Assembly: GCF_002272825.1 (NCBI RefSeq)
Contig: NZ_MLAM01000007.1
Coordinates: 62,001 to 126,000, forward strand
Reading direction: 5' to 3'
Length of the DNA: 64,000 nucleotides
Origin: Helicobacter sp. 11S02596-1
GTDB lineage: Bacteria; Campylobacterota; Campylobacteria; Campylobacterales; Helicobacteraceae
Position 1 is the first letter of the stretch. Each line of letters starts with the position of its first letter. Below are positions 57,093 through 64,000 of this stretch, in pieces. Position numbers and translations under genes: made by a program. The notes under the pieces were generated by a model. That model made no database searches. It had not been told where the DNA came from and worked only from the letters and a program-made list of their open reading frames with translations.

Positions 57093-58181
57093 TTAAAGGC
57101 TTTTGAGTGCGGCACATACGCCATCACCCACGTCATAAGTCTTAGCATTCCCACCCATATCAGGGGTTTTGGGACCGGTTTTGACAACTTGCTCGATGGC
57201 TTGTAAAATCTCTTTGGCAGCTTGGGCATAGGCGGGTTGTTTTTCGCCCAAAAACTCCAACATCATCGCACCTGACCAGATCATCCCAATCGGATTGGCG
57301 ATATTTTTGCCAAAAATATCCGGAGCGGAGCCGTGCACGGGCTCAAATAACGAGGGGAAATTCCTTTGGGGGTTGATATTAGCAGACGCACTCACCCCAA
57401 TTGTCCCCGCACACGCAGGTCCGAGATCTGAAAGGATATCACCAAAGAGATTGGAAGCCACGACGACATTGAAACGCTCGGGTTGCAAAACAAATCGTGC
57501 GCACAAAATATCGATATGTTGTTTGTCATATGATACCTCTGGGAAAGACTTTGCTATCGCTTCGACACGCTCATCCCAATACGGCATTGCGATGGCAATC
57601 CCATTGGATTTGGTCGCTGAGGTGAGGGTCTTTTTCTTGGAATTTTTGGCGAGATTAAAAGCGTATTGGAGCACTCTATCCACGCCTTTTCTGGTGAAAA
57701 TCGATTCTTGGATGACCAATTCATTGGGTGTGCCCTCAAACATCTTGCCCCCGATAGAGGAGTATTCCCCCTCTGTGTTTTCTCTGACGACGACAAAATC
57801 AATATCTTGTGCGCTTTTGCCCGCTAATGGGCAGGGGATACCCTCTAAAAGTCGGACGGGACGGAGGTTGATGTATTGGTCAAAATCCCTGCGGAATTTC
57901 AAAAGCGAACCCCACAAAGAGATGTGATCAGGCACGAGTGCGGGCATTCCGACTGCGCCAAAATAAATCGCATCGTAGTCTTTTAGTATGTCAAACCAAT
58001 CATCAGGCATCATTTTTTGATGTTTGAGATAATAATCGCAACTCGCAAAATCAAATGTATCAAATTTCAAGTCCAGCCCAAATTTTATGCTCGCGCATTC
58101 TAAAACTTTCAAGCCCTCAGGCATTACTTCATTGCCGATACCATCACCTTTGATAACGGCTATATTGAATTGTTTCTTCAT
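57093..58181 (-). CDS. ttuC: Tartrate dehydrogenase/D-malate dehydrogenase-like decarboxylating enzyme
   Basis: The 362 residues belong to the isocitrate/isopropylmalate dehydrogenase superfamily: IAVIKGDGIGNEVMPEGLKV at the start, FVVVRENTEGEYSSIGG, and NLFGDILSDLGPACAGTIGV with the metal-binding aspartates, then PSLFEPVHGSAPDIFGKNIA. The NTEGEYS and LRPVRLLEGIPCPL patterns match the tartrate/D-malate dehydrogenase (TtuC/DmlA) branch rather than LeuB. NAD-dependent oxidative decarboxylation of tartrate or D-malate is the expected activity. It is first in the operon with an ACS transporter, asparaginase and NSS transporter. Note that leuC is present at 8 kb with no leuB nearby, so a leucine role should be considered and tested. 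Confidence 0.85.
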   Translation of the reverse strand: MKKQFNIAVIKGDGIGNEVMPEGLKVLECASIKFGLDLKFDTFDFASCDYYLKHQKMMPDDWFDILKDYDAIYFGAVGMPALVPDHISLWGSLLKFRRDFDQYINLRPVRLLEGIPCPLAGKSAQDIDFVVVRENTEGEYSSIGGKMFEGTPNELVIQESIFTRKGVDRVLQYAFNLAKNSKKKTLTSATKSNGIAIAMPYWDERVEAIAKSFPEVSYDKQHIDILCARFVLQPERFNVVVASNLFGDILSDLGPACAGTIGVSASANINPQRNFPSLFEPVHGSAPDIFGKNIANPIGMIWSGAMMLEFLGEKQPAYAQAAKEILQAIEQVVKTGPKTPDMGGNAKTYDVGDGVCAALKSL

Positions 58182-58442
58182 CTTTTCTCCAAATAATTTT
58201 GATAATTAAGTATTTAGTATCTCATAATTTGCAATAATTCAAAAGAATTTTTATTTTATTTTTAAATGGGTGTTTAGTAATGAAACATAATAACAAATTG
58301 CAGTGGTATTTGCGTGGGTGTGATGGATGGGGGTATTGTTTCTAATTTTCACAATATGCAAGGGATAAAGGCAAGGCTTTTCAAGATTTTAAATCTCTAA
58401 AACTGGGTTGATAACGAAACGAAGTGCCGTTATAACCTTATT

Positions 58443-58508
58443 CTTTAGGAGCGAAAGCAAGCTTTGCTTGTTTAAAGCGGTCTTCAGATTCGCTTGCGAA
58501 TCGAGTGG
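58443..58508 (+). repeat. REP-like repeat, copy 3
   Basis: CTTTAGGAGCG, stem AAGCAA/TTGCTT, then GCGGTCTTCAG (58477-58487), then GATTCGC/GCGAATC (58487-58502), then GAGTGG. Stems differ from the other copies but pair. Confidence 0.72.
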
Positions 58509-58723
58509 AAATCTCTAAAACTGGGTTGATAACGAAGTGCAACGCCCTCATAACTCGGGTGGGTGGGTAAAAGCTCACCCCTTTAGAACCCCGCTCACCC
58601 CCCCCCCCCTAGCAGATAAGATAAAAAAGCGTAGTTAGCTAGGCTTGAAGTAGTTTTGGATTTCACACCTTAAAAACCTATCTCGAACGCACAAGCCTTG
58701 GGCTTGGCTGACGAGATGATTAC

Positions 58724-58790
58724 TTTAGGAACGCAGGGCAGTTTTACTGCCCGTAGTGGTCTTCAGGTTTGTTTTTAAACAAACCGAGTA
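58724..58790 (+). repeat. REP-like repeat, copy 4
   Basis: TTTAGGAACG, stem GGGCAG/CTGCCC around TTTTA, GTAGTGGTCTTCAG, stem GGTTTGTTT/AAACAAACC, GAGTA. The first stem is fully Watson-Crick where copy 2 has a G-U pair. Confidence 0.75.
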
Positions 58791-58856
58791 ACCATAATGA
58801 AAACCTTAGAAATTTATTTCCAACACACAAGCAACGCTTGGGTGTGAAATGATTAC

Positions 58857-58930
58857 TTTAGGAGCGAAGCAAGATTTCACATCTTGCGTAGTGGTCTTCA
58901 GGTTTGTTTTTGTAAAAAACAAACCGAGTA
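58857..58930 (+). repeat. REP-like repeat, copy 5
   Basis: TTTAGGAGCG, stem GCAAGAT/ATCTTGC (58869-58887), GTAGTGGTCTTCAG, an 11-bp-class stem from GGTTTGTTTT, GAGTAACCAT. The unit is a near-tandem of copy 4. Confidence 0.75.
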
Positions 58931-58992
58931 ACCATAAATGAACAAAAAATAATGAAATGATATAATGAAATTTTTAACTTTGGAGTTTCATT

Positions 58993-60162
58993 ATGCAAAA
59001 TAAAACCAAAATCGCCCAATTTGTGCTATTGGGAATCATTTTAATAACTCTCAATCTACGCGGACCCATCACCGCTGTGGGTCCTGTGATCGACTTAATC
59101 AAAAACCAATATGCTTTTTCAGGTGCTACAGCTGGACTTATCACGACATTGCCACTGTTAGCATTTGCTTTTTTTTCGCCATTTGCAAGCCGATTCAAAT
59201 ATGGTCCAACAATGTTTTTTGGGCTTTTTTGCATTGTTTTAGGAGAAATCATCCGTTCTTATACTGGAGAAATCGGGCTTTTTATGGGGACACTCATAAT
59301 GGGTGCGGGCATTGCCATCGCTAATGTTTTGCTCCCCAGTGTCATCAAGGCAAAATTCCCTAAAAATTTTGGAAAAATTATGGCGCTTTATTCCCTTATC
59401 TTAGTCGTTTCTGCGACCATTGGGGCAGGGACTTCTGTGCCTTTAGCAGTATCTTTGCATTTGGGTTGGGAAAATGCCTTGAGCGTATGGGCAATCATCG
59501 CTATAGCCGCATTTTTCTTGTGGTATCCTCACCTAAAAGGCAGACGAAAATACCAAACCAACAAAACCCGATCGCTCACCTCCGTATCTGTCTATAAAAT
59601 CCCAACGGCGTGGTGGATCACGCTCTTTATGGGGACGCAATCGCTGATTTTTTATAGCGTGGTGGCTTGGTTTCCCTCAATATTGATCCAAAAGGGCTTC
59701 AGCCTCTATTTTGCTTCAAATATGACACTATTTTATCAGCTCTGCTCGCTCCCGGTGGCGTTTTTTGCCCCGATGTTGCTGGCTAAAATGCGGAACAAAA
59801 ATCGCCATATTTTCACAGGAATCTTGTGTCTGATGTATGCTTTCGCATTCATTATTTTGTATTTTCAAAGCAATGTTTTGATGGTGTTTTTGGCAACTTT
59901 TTTGCTCGCTTTCCCGATGGGCGGGGTATTTGGTATCGCACTTTTATTTATCTCTGTGAAAGCCTCATTGCCACAAAATGTAGCCCGTCTATCGGGAATG
60001 GCACAATCTCTAGGCTATCTCATTGCTGCGATAGGTCCGATATTTTTGGGATTTATTTATGATGTTTTTAGCTCGTGGAAACCACCACTAGCTTTGTTTG
60101 TCTTGCTTTCATTGGCGTTGATATTTTTTGCCTATAAAGCAAATAACTCTGAAGCGATTTAA
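58993..60162 (+). CDS. MFS transporter of the CynX/NimT type
   Basis: The 389 residues form 12 helices. The first helix pattern (LGIILITLNLRGPITAVGPV) is the CynX family signature (LRPAVTAVGPLL-like), followed by GATAGLITTLPLLAFAFFSP and GNALLPSVIKAKFP-type motifs (NVLLPSVIKAKFP). CynX members transport cyanate or act as drug-like exporters; the substrate here is unknown. GGAG precedes the ATG, and TATAAT lies 27 bases upstream, just after REP copy 5. Confidence 0.87.
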   Translation: MQNKTKIAQFVLLGIILITLNLRGPITAVGPVIDLIKNQYAFSGATAGLITTLPLLAFAFFSPFASRFKYGPTMFFGLFCIVLGEIIRSYTGEIGLFMGTLIMGAGIAIANVLLPSVIKAKFPKNFGKIMALYSLILVVSATIGAGTSVPLAVSLHLGWENALSVWAIIAIAAFFLWYPHLKGRRKYQTNKTRSLTSVSVYKIPTAWWITLFMGTQSLIFYSVVAWFPSILIQKGFSLYFASNMTLFYQLCSLPVAFFAPMLLAKMRNKNRHIFTGILCLMYAFAFIILYFQSNVLMVFLATFLLAFPMGGVFGIALLFISVKASLPQNVARLSGMAQSLGYLIAAIGPIFLGFIYDVFSSWKPPLALFVLLSLALIFFAYKANNSEAI

Positions 60163-60320
60163 AAATTATTCTCAAAAACACATCGCTTGGCGAAAAACCC
60201 AGGCGGGCAGGTAAAAAACGCTAGGGATGAAGATAGATTTTATCCGTCGGAATGGTCTTTTAGATTCGGGTTTTCCTCAAATCGAGTGGAAATAATCAAT
60301 ACATTGGTTTTCTTGTGTTG
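60163..60320. repeat. Degenerate REP-like copy 6 between the CynX-type gene and uvrA
   Basis: GGTCTTTTAGATTC (60254-60267) followed about 14 bases later by AAATCGAGTGG (60279-60289) is a decayed core with weak GATT/AATC pairing. The spacer contains no gene. Confidence 0.45.
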
Positions 60321-63161
60321 TTATCGGGGTTTTTTGCAGGTATTTTTTACACTCCCCGCCAACTCTTCGCTCAAAAACCTCCCAGTGTAGCTCCCACTTT
60401 TGAGGTGGTTTTTGGCGATTTTTTCTGGCGTGCCGGTATCGACAATCTTACCCCCTTTGTCCCCGCCCTCAGGTCCGATGTCAATGATATAATCAGCATT
60501 TTTTATCATATCGAGATTGTGTTCGATCACAATCATCGAATTGCCAAGCTCGACAAGATGGTGCAAAACCTTTGTGAGCCTATCGACATCGGCAAAATGC
60601 AAGCCCGTGGTGGGTTCATCTAGGATATAGAGCGTCTTGCCCGTATCTTTGCGACTGAGTTCTTTGGCAAGCTTGATACGTTGGGCTTCTCCCCCGCTAA
60701 GCGTGACGGCATTTTGCCCGAGTGTGATGTAGCCGAGACCGACATCTTGGAGCGTCTTGAGGCGGGAAAATATCTTGGGGATTTTGGCAAAAAACTCACA
60801 AGCATCATCGACGCTCATATTTAAAACATCGGCAATCGATTTGCCTTTGTATTTGATTTCTAGGGTTTGGGGATTGTATTTAGCGCCGTTGCACGCATCG
60901 CATTTGACCATCACATCGGGCAAAAAGTGCATTTCTATTTTTATCTCACCCTCGCCTTGGCATTTCTCACAACGTCCACCTTTGACATTGAAACTAAAGC
61001 GCCCCACGCCATAGCCTAAAATCTTTGCTTCCTTGACTTCTGAAAACAGCACCCGAATGTCATCCATCACGCCGGTATAGGTGGCAGGATTGCTTCTTGG
61101 GGTGCGCCCGATGGGGGTTTGATCGAGGTAGATGACCTTATCAAGCATTTCAAGCCCATCGATTTCGACACCATCGCATTTTTTTACTTTTTTGGCATTA
61201 TTGAGCAGTTCTTGGGCGACAGGCAGGAGGGTTTGGAGGATCAGCGAGCTTTTGCCGCTCCCGCTCACGCCCGTGATGCAGACAAAATTCGACAAGGGGA
61301 TTTTGAGGTTGAGGTTTTTGATGTTGTTGATAGTAACATTTTTGATACTGAGCCATTTTTTTTGGGGTCGGTTATGCGGGTAGGAGATGGCTTTTGCCCC
61401 GCTGATGTATTGGGCGGTTTGCGTGTTGCTTGCAAGCATTGCTTTAAATGTTCCTGCAAAGATAACTTCCCCGCCATTTTTCCCCGCACCTGGACCAATA
61501 TCGACGATAAAATCCGCATTTTTGATGGTTTCTTTGTCGTGTTCGACAACAATGACGGTGTTCCCCTTTTCTTGCAGACTGCGCAGGGTTTTGATGAGCT
61601 TGAGGGTATCACGCTCGTGTAGCCCGATACTGGGTTCATCCAGCACATACATCACCCCTGTTAGCCCGCTACCAATCTGGCTTGCGATACGTATTCGCTG
61701 GCTCTCCCCGCCACTGATTGTCCTAGCGTCCCTACCCAAGCTAAGATAGCCTAGCCCGACATCATAGAGGAAAAATAGCCTTTCACGGATTTCTTTGAGG
61801 ATAGAGCTGGCAATAAAGCGTTGTTGATCACTCAGATAGGAGAAATTTTTTTCATTGTCAAAAAATGCGTGGGTTTCTTCAATAGGCATATCGATAATAT
61901 CGCCAATCCCAAGCCCAGCGACTTTCACGCTCAAAGAGGGGGCTTTGAGGCGATGGGCTTTGCAAGTCGGGCAAGGCTTTTCGCTCATATAATCACCCAA
62001 ATCTCGCTCGTCTTTGAACATATCATAAGCAATCTGGATAATGCCTTTCCACGGGCGTTTGAGGGTAGAGCTTTTCCAAACAAACGTAACTTCAGAACCA
62101 TTGCCATAAAGCAGGGCATTTTGCTGGTAGTCTTTGAGTTCTTCAAAGGATTTATCCATATCGATACCATTGCTTTTGCAAAATCCAGCAAAAAGCTCGG
62201 CGTAATAGTTGCGATTGAAGCCAAAAATCACCTTGATCCCCCCTTTGTTTAGGGGCAGGGATTTGTTGAGGATTTTTTTGATATCAATGCTGTATTTGCT
62301 CCCCAATCCCCCGCAGTCTTCGCAAGCCCCTTTGGGCGAGTTGAAAGAAAAGCTTAGGGGCTCTAATGGCTCAAAGCTGATTTTGCAATCAAAGCAAGCG
62401 AGATGTTCGCTGTAGTGGATTATTTGGCTGGGTGTGTCTTTTTCGCCCAAAATCTCCACTTCGATTTCGCCATAGGTTTCTTTGAGTGCTTTTTCAACAC
62501 CTTGGGCAATGCGTGAGTGGTTTTCTTCGGTGATAACAACCCTATCGATGACGGCTTTGATGGTGTGTTTTTTGGTTTTAGATAGGCTGATTTCTTCATC
62601 AAGCCGGACCATCACCCCATCGATGTAAGCACGCACATAGCCTTTTTGACGCAGGGAGAGGATTTTATCAGCAAAGCTACCTTTTTTTTCTTTTATTAGC
62701 GGGGCAAGTAGGATGATTTTGGCGTCTTTGGGGAGCGAGAGGATTTGATTGATAATATCGGTTTGACTCATCTGCGAGATGGGTTTGCCACAGATATGGC
62801 AGTGTTGCACGCCCACTCTTGCATAAAGCAATCGGAGATAATCATAAATCTCTGTGATCGTTCCGACGGTGGAGCGGGGGTTTTTGCTGGTGGTTTTTTG
62901 ATCGATGGCAATCGCAGGGGTGAGCCCTTCGATTTTATCAACATTTGGCTTGCCGACTTTATCAAGAAACTGCCTAGCGTAGCTGGAGAGCGATTCGATA
63001 TAGCGTCTTTGCCCCTCAGCATAAAGCGTATCAAATGCTAGCGTGGATTTTCCCGAGCCACTCAGACCCGTAAAAACGATGAGTTTGTTTTTTGGGATTT
63101 CTAAATGGATATTTTTAAGATTGTTTTCTTTTGCACCAATGATTTGGATTTTGTCTAACAA
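60321..63161 (-). CDS. uvrA: Excinuclease ABC subunit A (UvrA)
   Basis: UvrA is the damage-recognition ATPase of nucleotide excision repair. The 946 residues have two ABC modules: Walker A GLSGSGKSTLAFDTLY (about 32-47) and GVSGSGKSSLILQTLL (about 637-652); signatures TISGGESQRIRIASQIGSGL and TLSGGEAQRIKLAKELSR. Zinc fingers are present (CEDCGG, CPTCKAHRLK, CEKCQGEGEIKIEMHFLPDV). The start is a TTG at 63161 with AAAAGG upstream. It is flanked by repeat blocks. Confidence 0.97.
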   Translation of the reverse strand: MLDKIQIIGAKENNLKNIHLEIPKNKLIVFTGLSGSGKSTLAFDTLYAEGQRRYIESLSSYARQFLDKVGKPNVDKIEGLTPAIAIDQKTTSKNPRSTVGTITEIYDYLRLLYARVGVQHCHICGKPISQMSQTDIINQILSLPKDAKIILLAPLIKEKKGSFADKILSLRQKGYVRAYIDGVMVRLDEEISLSKTKKHTIKAVIDRVVITEENHSRIAQGVEKALKETYGEIEVEILGEKDTPSQIIHYSEHLACFDCKISFEPLEPLSFSFNSPKGACEDCGGLGSKYSIDIKKILNKSLPLNKGGIKVIFGFNRNYYAELFAGFCKSNGIDMDKSFEELKDYQQNALLYGNGSEVTFVWKSSTLKRPWKGIIQIAYDMFKDERDLGDYMSEKPCPTCKAHRLKAPSLSVKVAGLGIGDIIDMPIEETHAFFDNEKNFSYLSDQQRFIASSILKEIRERLFFLYDVGLGYLSLGRDARTISGGESQRIRIASQIGSGLTGVMYVLDEPSIGLHERDTLKLIKTLRSLQEKGNTVIVVEHDKETIKNADFIVDIGPGAGKNGGEVIFAGTFKAMLASNTQTAQYISGAKAISYPHNRPQKKWLSIKNVTINNIKNLNLKIPLSNFVCITGVSGSGKSSLILQTLLPVAQELLNNAKKVKKCDGVEIDGLEMLDKVIYLDQTPIGRTPRSNPATYTGVMDDIRVLFSEVKEAKILGYGVGRFSFNVKGGRCEKCQGEGEIKIEMHFLPDVMVKCDACNGAKYNPQTLEIKYKGKSIADVLNMSVDDACEFFAKIPKIFSRLKTLQDVGLGYITLGQNAVTLSGGEAQRIKLAKELSRKDTGKTLYILDEPTTGLHFADVDRLTKVLHHLVELGNSMIVIEHNLDMIKNADYIIDIGPEGGDKGGKIVDTGTPEKIAKNHLKSGSYTGRFLSEELAGSVKNTCKKPR

Positions 63162-63198
63162 GTGCTTGACCTTTTACATTATTTTTTACATTATCTGC

Positions 63199-63266
63199 TT
63201 ACTCGATTCACGTTGTGAATCTGAAGACCACTTCGCAAGATGTGAAATCTTGCTACGTTCCTAAAG
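63199..63266 (-). repeat. REP-like repeat, copy 7 (reverse)
   Basis: On the minus strand: CTTTAGGAACG, stem GCAAGAT/ATCTTGC, GAAGTGGTCTTCAG, stem GATTCAC/GTGAATC (63205-63221), GAGTAAG. Same layout as copies 2, 4 and 5 with a different second stem. Confidence 0.75.
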
Positions 63267-63391
63267 TTATTTTGCCCACCCACCCGAGTTATTCCCAGCT
63301 ATCGCAGGTCATCAACCCAGTTAAAAGCCTCTTTATTTCTGTGATAAACCCAAAGGGCGAATTAAAGAATCCTTTTGTTTTGCTTTCCCTT

Positions 63392-63646
63392 GAGGGAGAC
63401 AAGGGCTAGCCATCTGCTATGCTCCTATCGGAGCATAAACGCATTGTCGTGCGAGGCTACCAGAGCCAAGCAGTTGGCTCTGGCTTTACGCCTCTCCTTA
63501 CGAAGTCCGCAGGGTGGGCGGGTTTAATATCCCCTTCAAACTCATCGGGTGGGTGGGTAGAAAAACCCTGACCCGCCCCCTTAGTAGGCAAGATGACAGG
63601 GCGTAGATTGCTTTGGTTTGAGAGCGGATAGGATTTAAAAGCCATC
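63392..63646. ncRNA. Candidate structured repeat element, copy 2 (block R3)
   Basis: Aligns with 23449-23703. Hairpins: TATGCTCC/GGAGCATA around TATC (63418-63437); CGCAT/GTGCG (63440-63453); CCAGAGCCAA/TTGGCTCTGG around GCAG (63460-63483); GGGTGGGT with ACCCGCCC (near 63546-63578). Relative to copy 1 the first and third stems are rewritten yet fully paired. Strand and function unknown. Confidence 0.55.
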
Positions 63647-63677
63647 TAAGGCTTTAAGTCTTAAACTGCTTGCCTTT

Positions 63678-63827
63678 GTCGCGCTTGTGTGCTGTGAAAA
63701 ATCGGAAACAAGGGCGTTGAAGTGCGCCCGCCGATTTTTCGCAAGGAGACACAAGCAAGCGACTTCCCCTCCTTTGTTTGCCGAAAAGAAAAGCGGCGCT
63801 TATTCTTTTCGTGGGTTAAAGGAGGGG
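63678..63827. ncRNA. Candidate multi-stem structured element
   Basis: Nested pairs: GTCGC/GCGAC and GCTTGTGT/ACACAAGC (63678-63690 with 63749-63763, two-base bulge), enclosing GAAAAATCGG/CCGATTTTTC (63696-63705 with 63731-63740) and GGGCG/CGCCC (63712-63716 with 63725-63729). Directly after, CCCCTCCTTT/AAAGGAGGGG (63766-63775 with 63818-63827) encloses a 12-bp hairpin (63783-63810). Only one copy is in the window. Confidence 0.5.
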
Positions 63828-63914
63828 TTAGGGGAGGATTAAACCTCTTTTCTTTTGCGATTAAAACGCCCAAAGCATTAGAAAAGCTTACAGGCGAAAG
63901 CCTCTATCATTTTT

Positions 63915-64000
63915 ATTCGATTAACGTTGTGAATCTGAAGACCCATTCATTTTGCTTACTCGGTTTGGATTTTAAAATCCAAACCTGAAGACCACTGCGG
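63915..64000 (-). repeat. REP-like repeat, copies 8a and 8b (reverse; runs to the window edge)
   Basis: Minus strand: GCAGTGGTCTTCAG, stem GTTTGGATTTTAAAATCCAAAC split as a near-perfect hairpin, CGAGTAAG, then 20 bases on a second core GGGTCTTCAG with ATTCAC/GTTAAT-type hairpin and CGAATAA. 8b continues beyond the window. Confidence 0.7.

Larger units (their letters stand above)
58182..58992. other. Repeat block R2 (gene-free)
   Basis: No gene is visible. The first 200 bases include the promoter area of the ttuC operon. The rest holds three REP-like units, a 28-base direct repeat (58391-58418 and 58509-58536, beginning AAATCTCTAAAACTGGGTTG), the 3' half of the large structured element (about 58553-58662) and a C12 tract (58598-58609). 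TATAAT at 58961-58966 is a probable promoter for the CynX-type gene. Confidence 0.7.
63162..64000. other. Repeat block R3 (gene-free)
   Basis: No gene is visible to the window edge. In order: REP copy 7 (reverse), an inverse copy of the GTTGATGACC module (63292-63320), the large structured element copy 2, a long paired region (63678-63827) and REP copies 8a and 8b (reverse). Short open frames here are antisense readings of the repeats. Confidence 0.75.

Noticed and set aside
57093-58181. Calling the dehydrogenase leuB
   Set aside because: The NTEGEYS and RPVRLLEGIPCPL motifs and its operon with an organic-anion transporter favour the tartrate/D-malate branch, though assay is needed.
58391-58536. 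28-base direct repeat as a possible CRISPR
   Set aside because: Only two copies, not regularly spaced, and the interval holds a REP-like unit. No cas genes in the window.
63457-63645. 62-codon minus-strand frame in block R3 (and a similar antisense frame in R1)
   Set aside because: It reads through the structured repeat; the R1 copy breaks the frame, so protein sequence is not conserved while base pairing is.

Overview
The window looks like a chromosome segment of a Helicobacter species (Campylobacterota). The evidence is a FlaA-type flagellin behind a sigma-28 promoter, many small beta-barrel outer-membrane proteins ending in Phe, amiE, a catalase-like periplasmic peroxidase, a DUF2603 protein and MagIII glycosylase. 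Gene order also matches H. pylori blocks as I remember them: panB-ruvB / OMP trio / M23-minC-lpxC-tsaB-thrB-rnpM-infB-rbfA-rimP (HP1046-1059), SurA-like/TPR/rnhA/rnc/aroC/DUF2603/hemN/glpC-like (HP0659-0666) and flaA/magIII/hemE (HP0601-0604). It also carries leuC, argF and a tartrate-dehydrogenase-like operon, so it does not look like H. pylori itself. The species cannot be named from the sequence alone.

Layout. 1-3.7 kb: the end of accA, a 1 kb decayed spacer, and a DUF262/DUF1524 (GmrSD-like) restriction-type gene split at a C11 tract. 3.7-17.5 kb: ruvB and panB, three tandem OMP genes, leuC, an M23 peptidase interrupted by one in-frame stop, then a compact run for division, LPS and translation. 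17.6-19.2 kb: an orphan ParA-like gene with a perfect 23-bp palindrome at its promoter. 19.2-23.3 kb: queC, cca, dusB, OMP. 23.3-23.85 kb: repeat block R1. 23.8-34.9 kb: rmuC, an MFS exporter, and the SurA-like to Fe-S block. 35-43.6 kb: flaA, a TPR glycosyltransferase, magIII, pepD, OMP, a dctA-like gene, hemE. 43.6-45.3 kb: a tiny lipoprotein, a doubly phase-variable OMP (C15/A9 promoter tract plus G10 in the signal peptide) and a methyltransferase. 45.3-53.4 kb: two TonB receptors flanking amiE, a D2-only Clp-like ATPase and a catalase-like peroxidase. 53.4-58.2 kb: a four-gene operon (tartrate-dehydrogenase-like, MFS, asparaginase, NSS transporter). 58.2-59 kb: repeat block R2. 59-63.2 kb: a CynX-type MFS gene and uvrA. 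63.2-64 kb: repeat block R3.

The least expected content is in the gene-free blocks R1, R2 and R3. They hold copies of repeat families whose stems differ in sequence from copy to copy but still pair, while loops and linkers are conserved. One is a REP-like unit (core GTGGTCTTCAG followed by a hairpin and CGAGTAA; eight copies plus one degenerate). Another is a larger (~250 nt) element, complete in R1 and R3 and half-present in R2. A third, elaborately paired ~160-nt stretch sits in R3. This pattern of compensatory change is what a selected RNA (or ssDNA) structure would leave, and I do not recognise the family. Phase-variable homopolymer tracts are the second theme: C11 in a defence gene, and C15 plus G10 in a surface protein.
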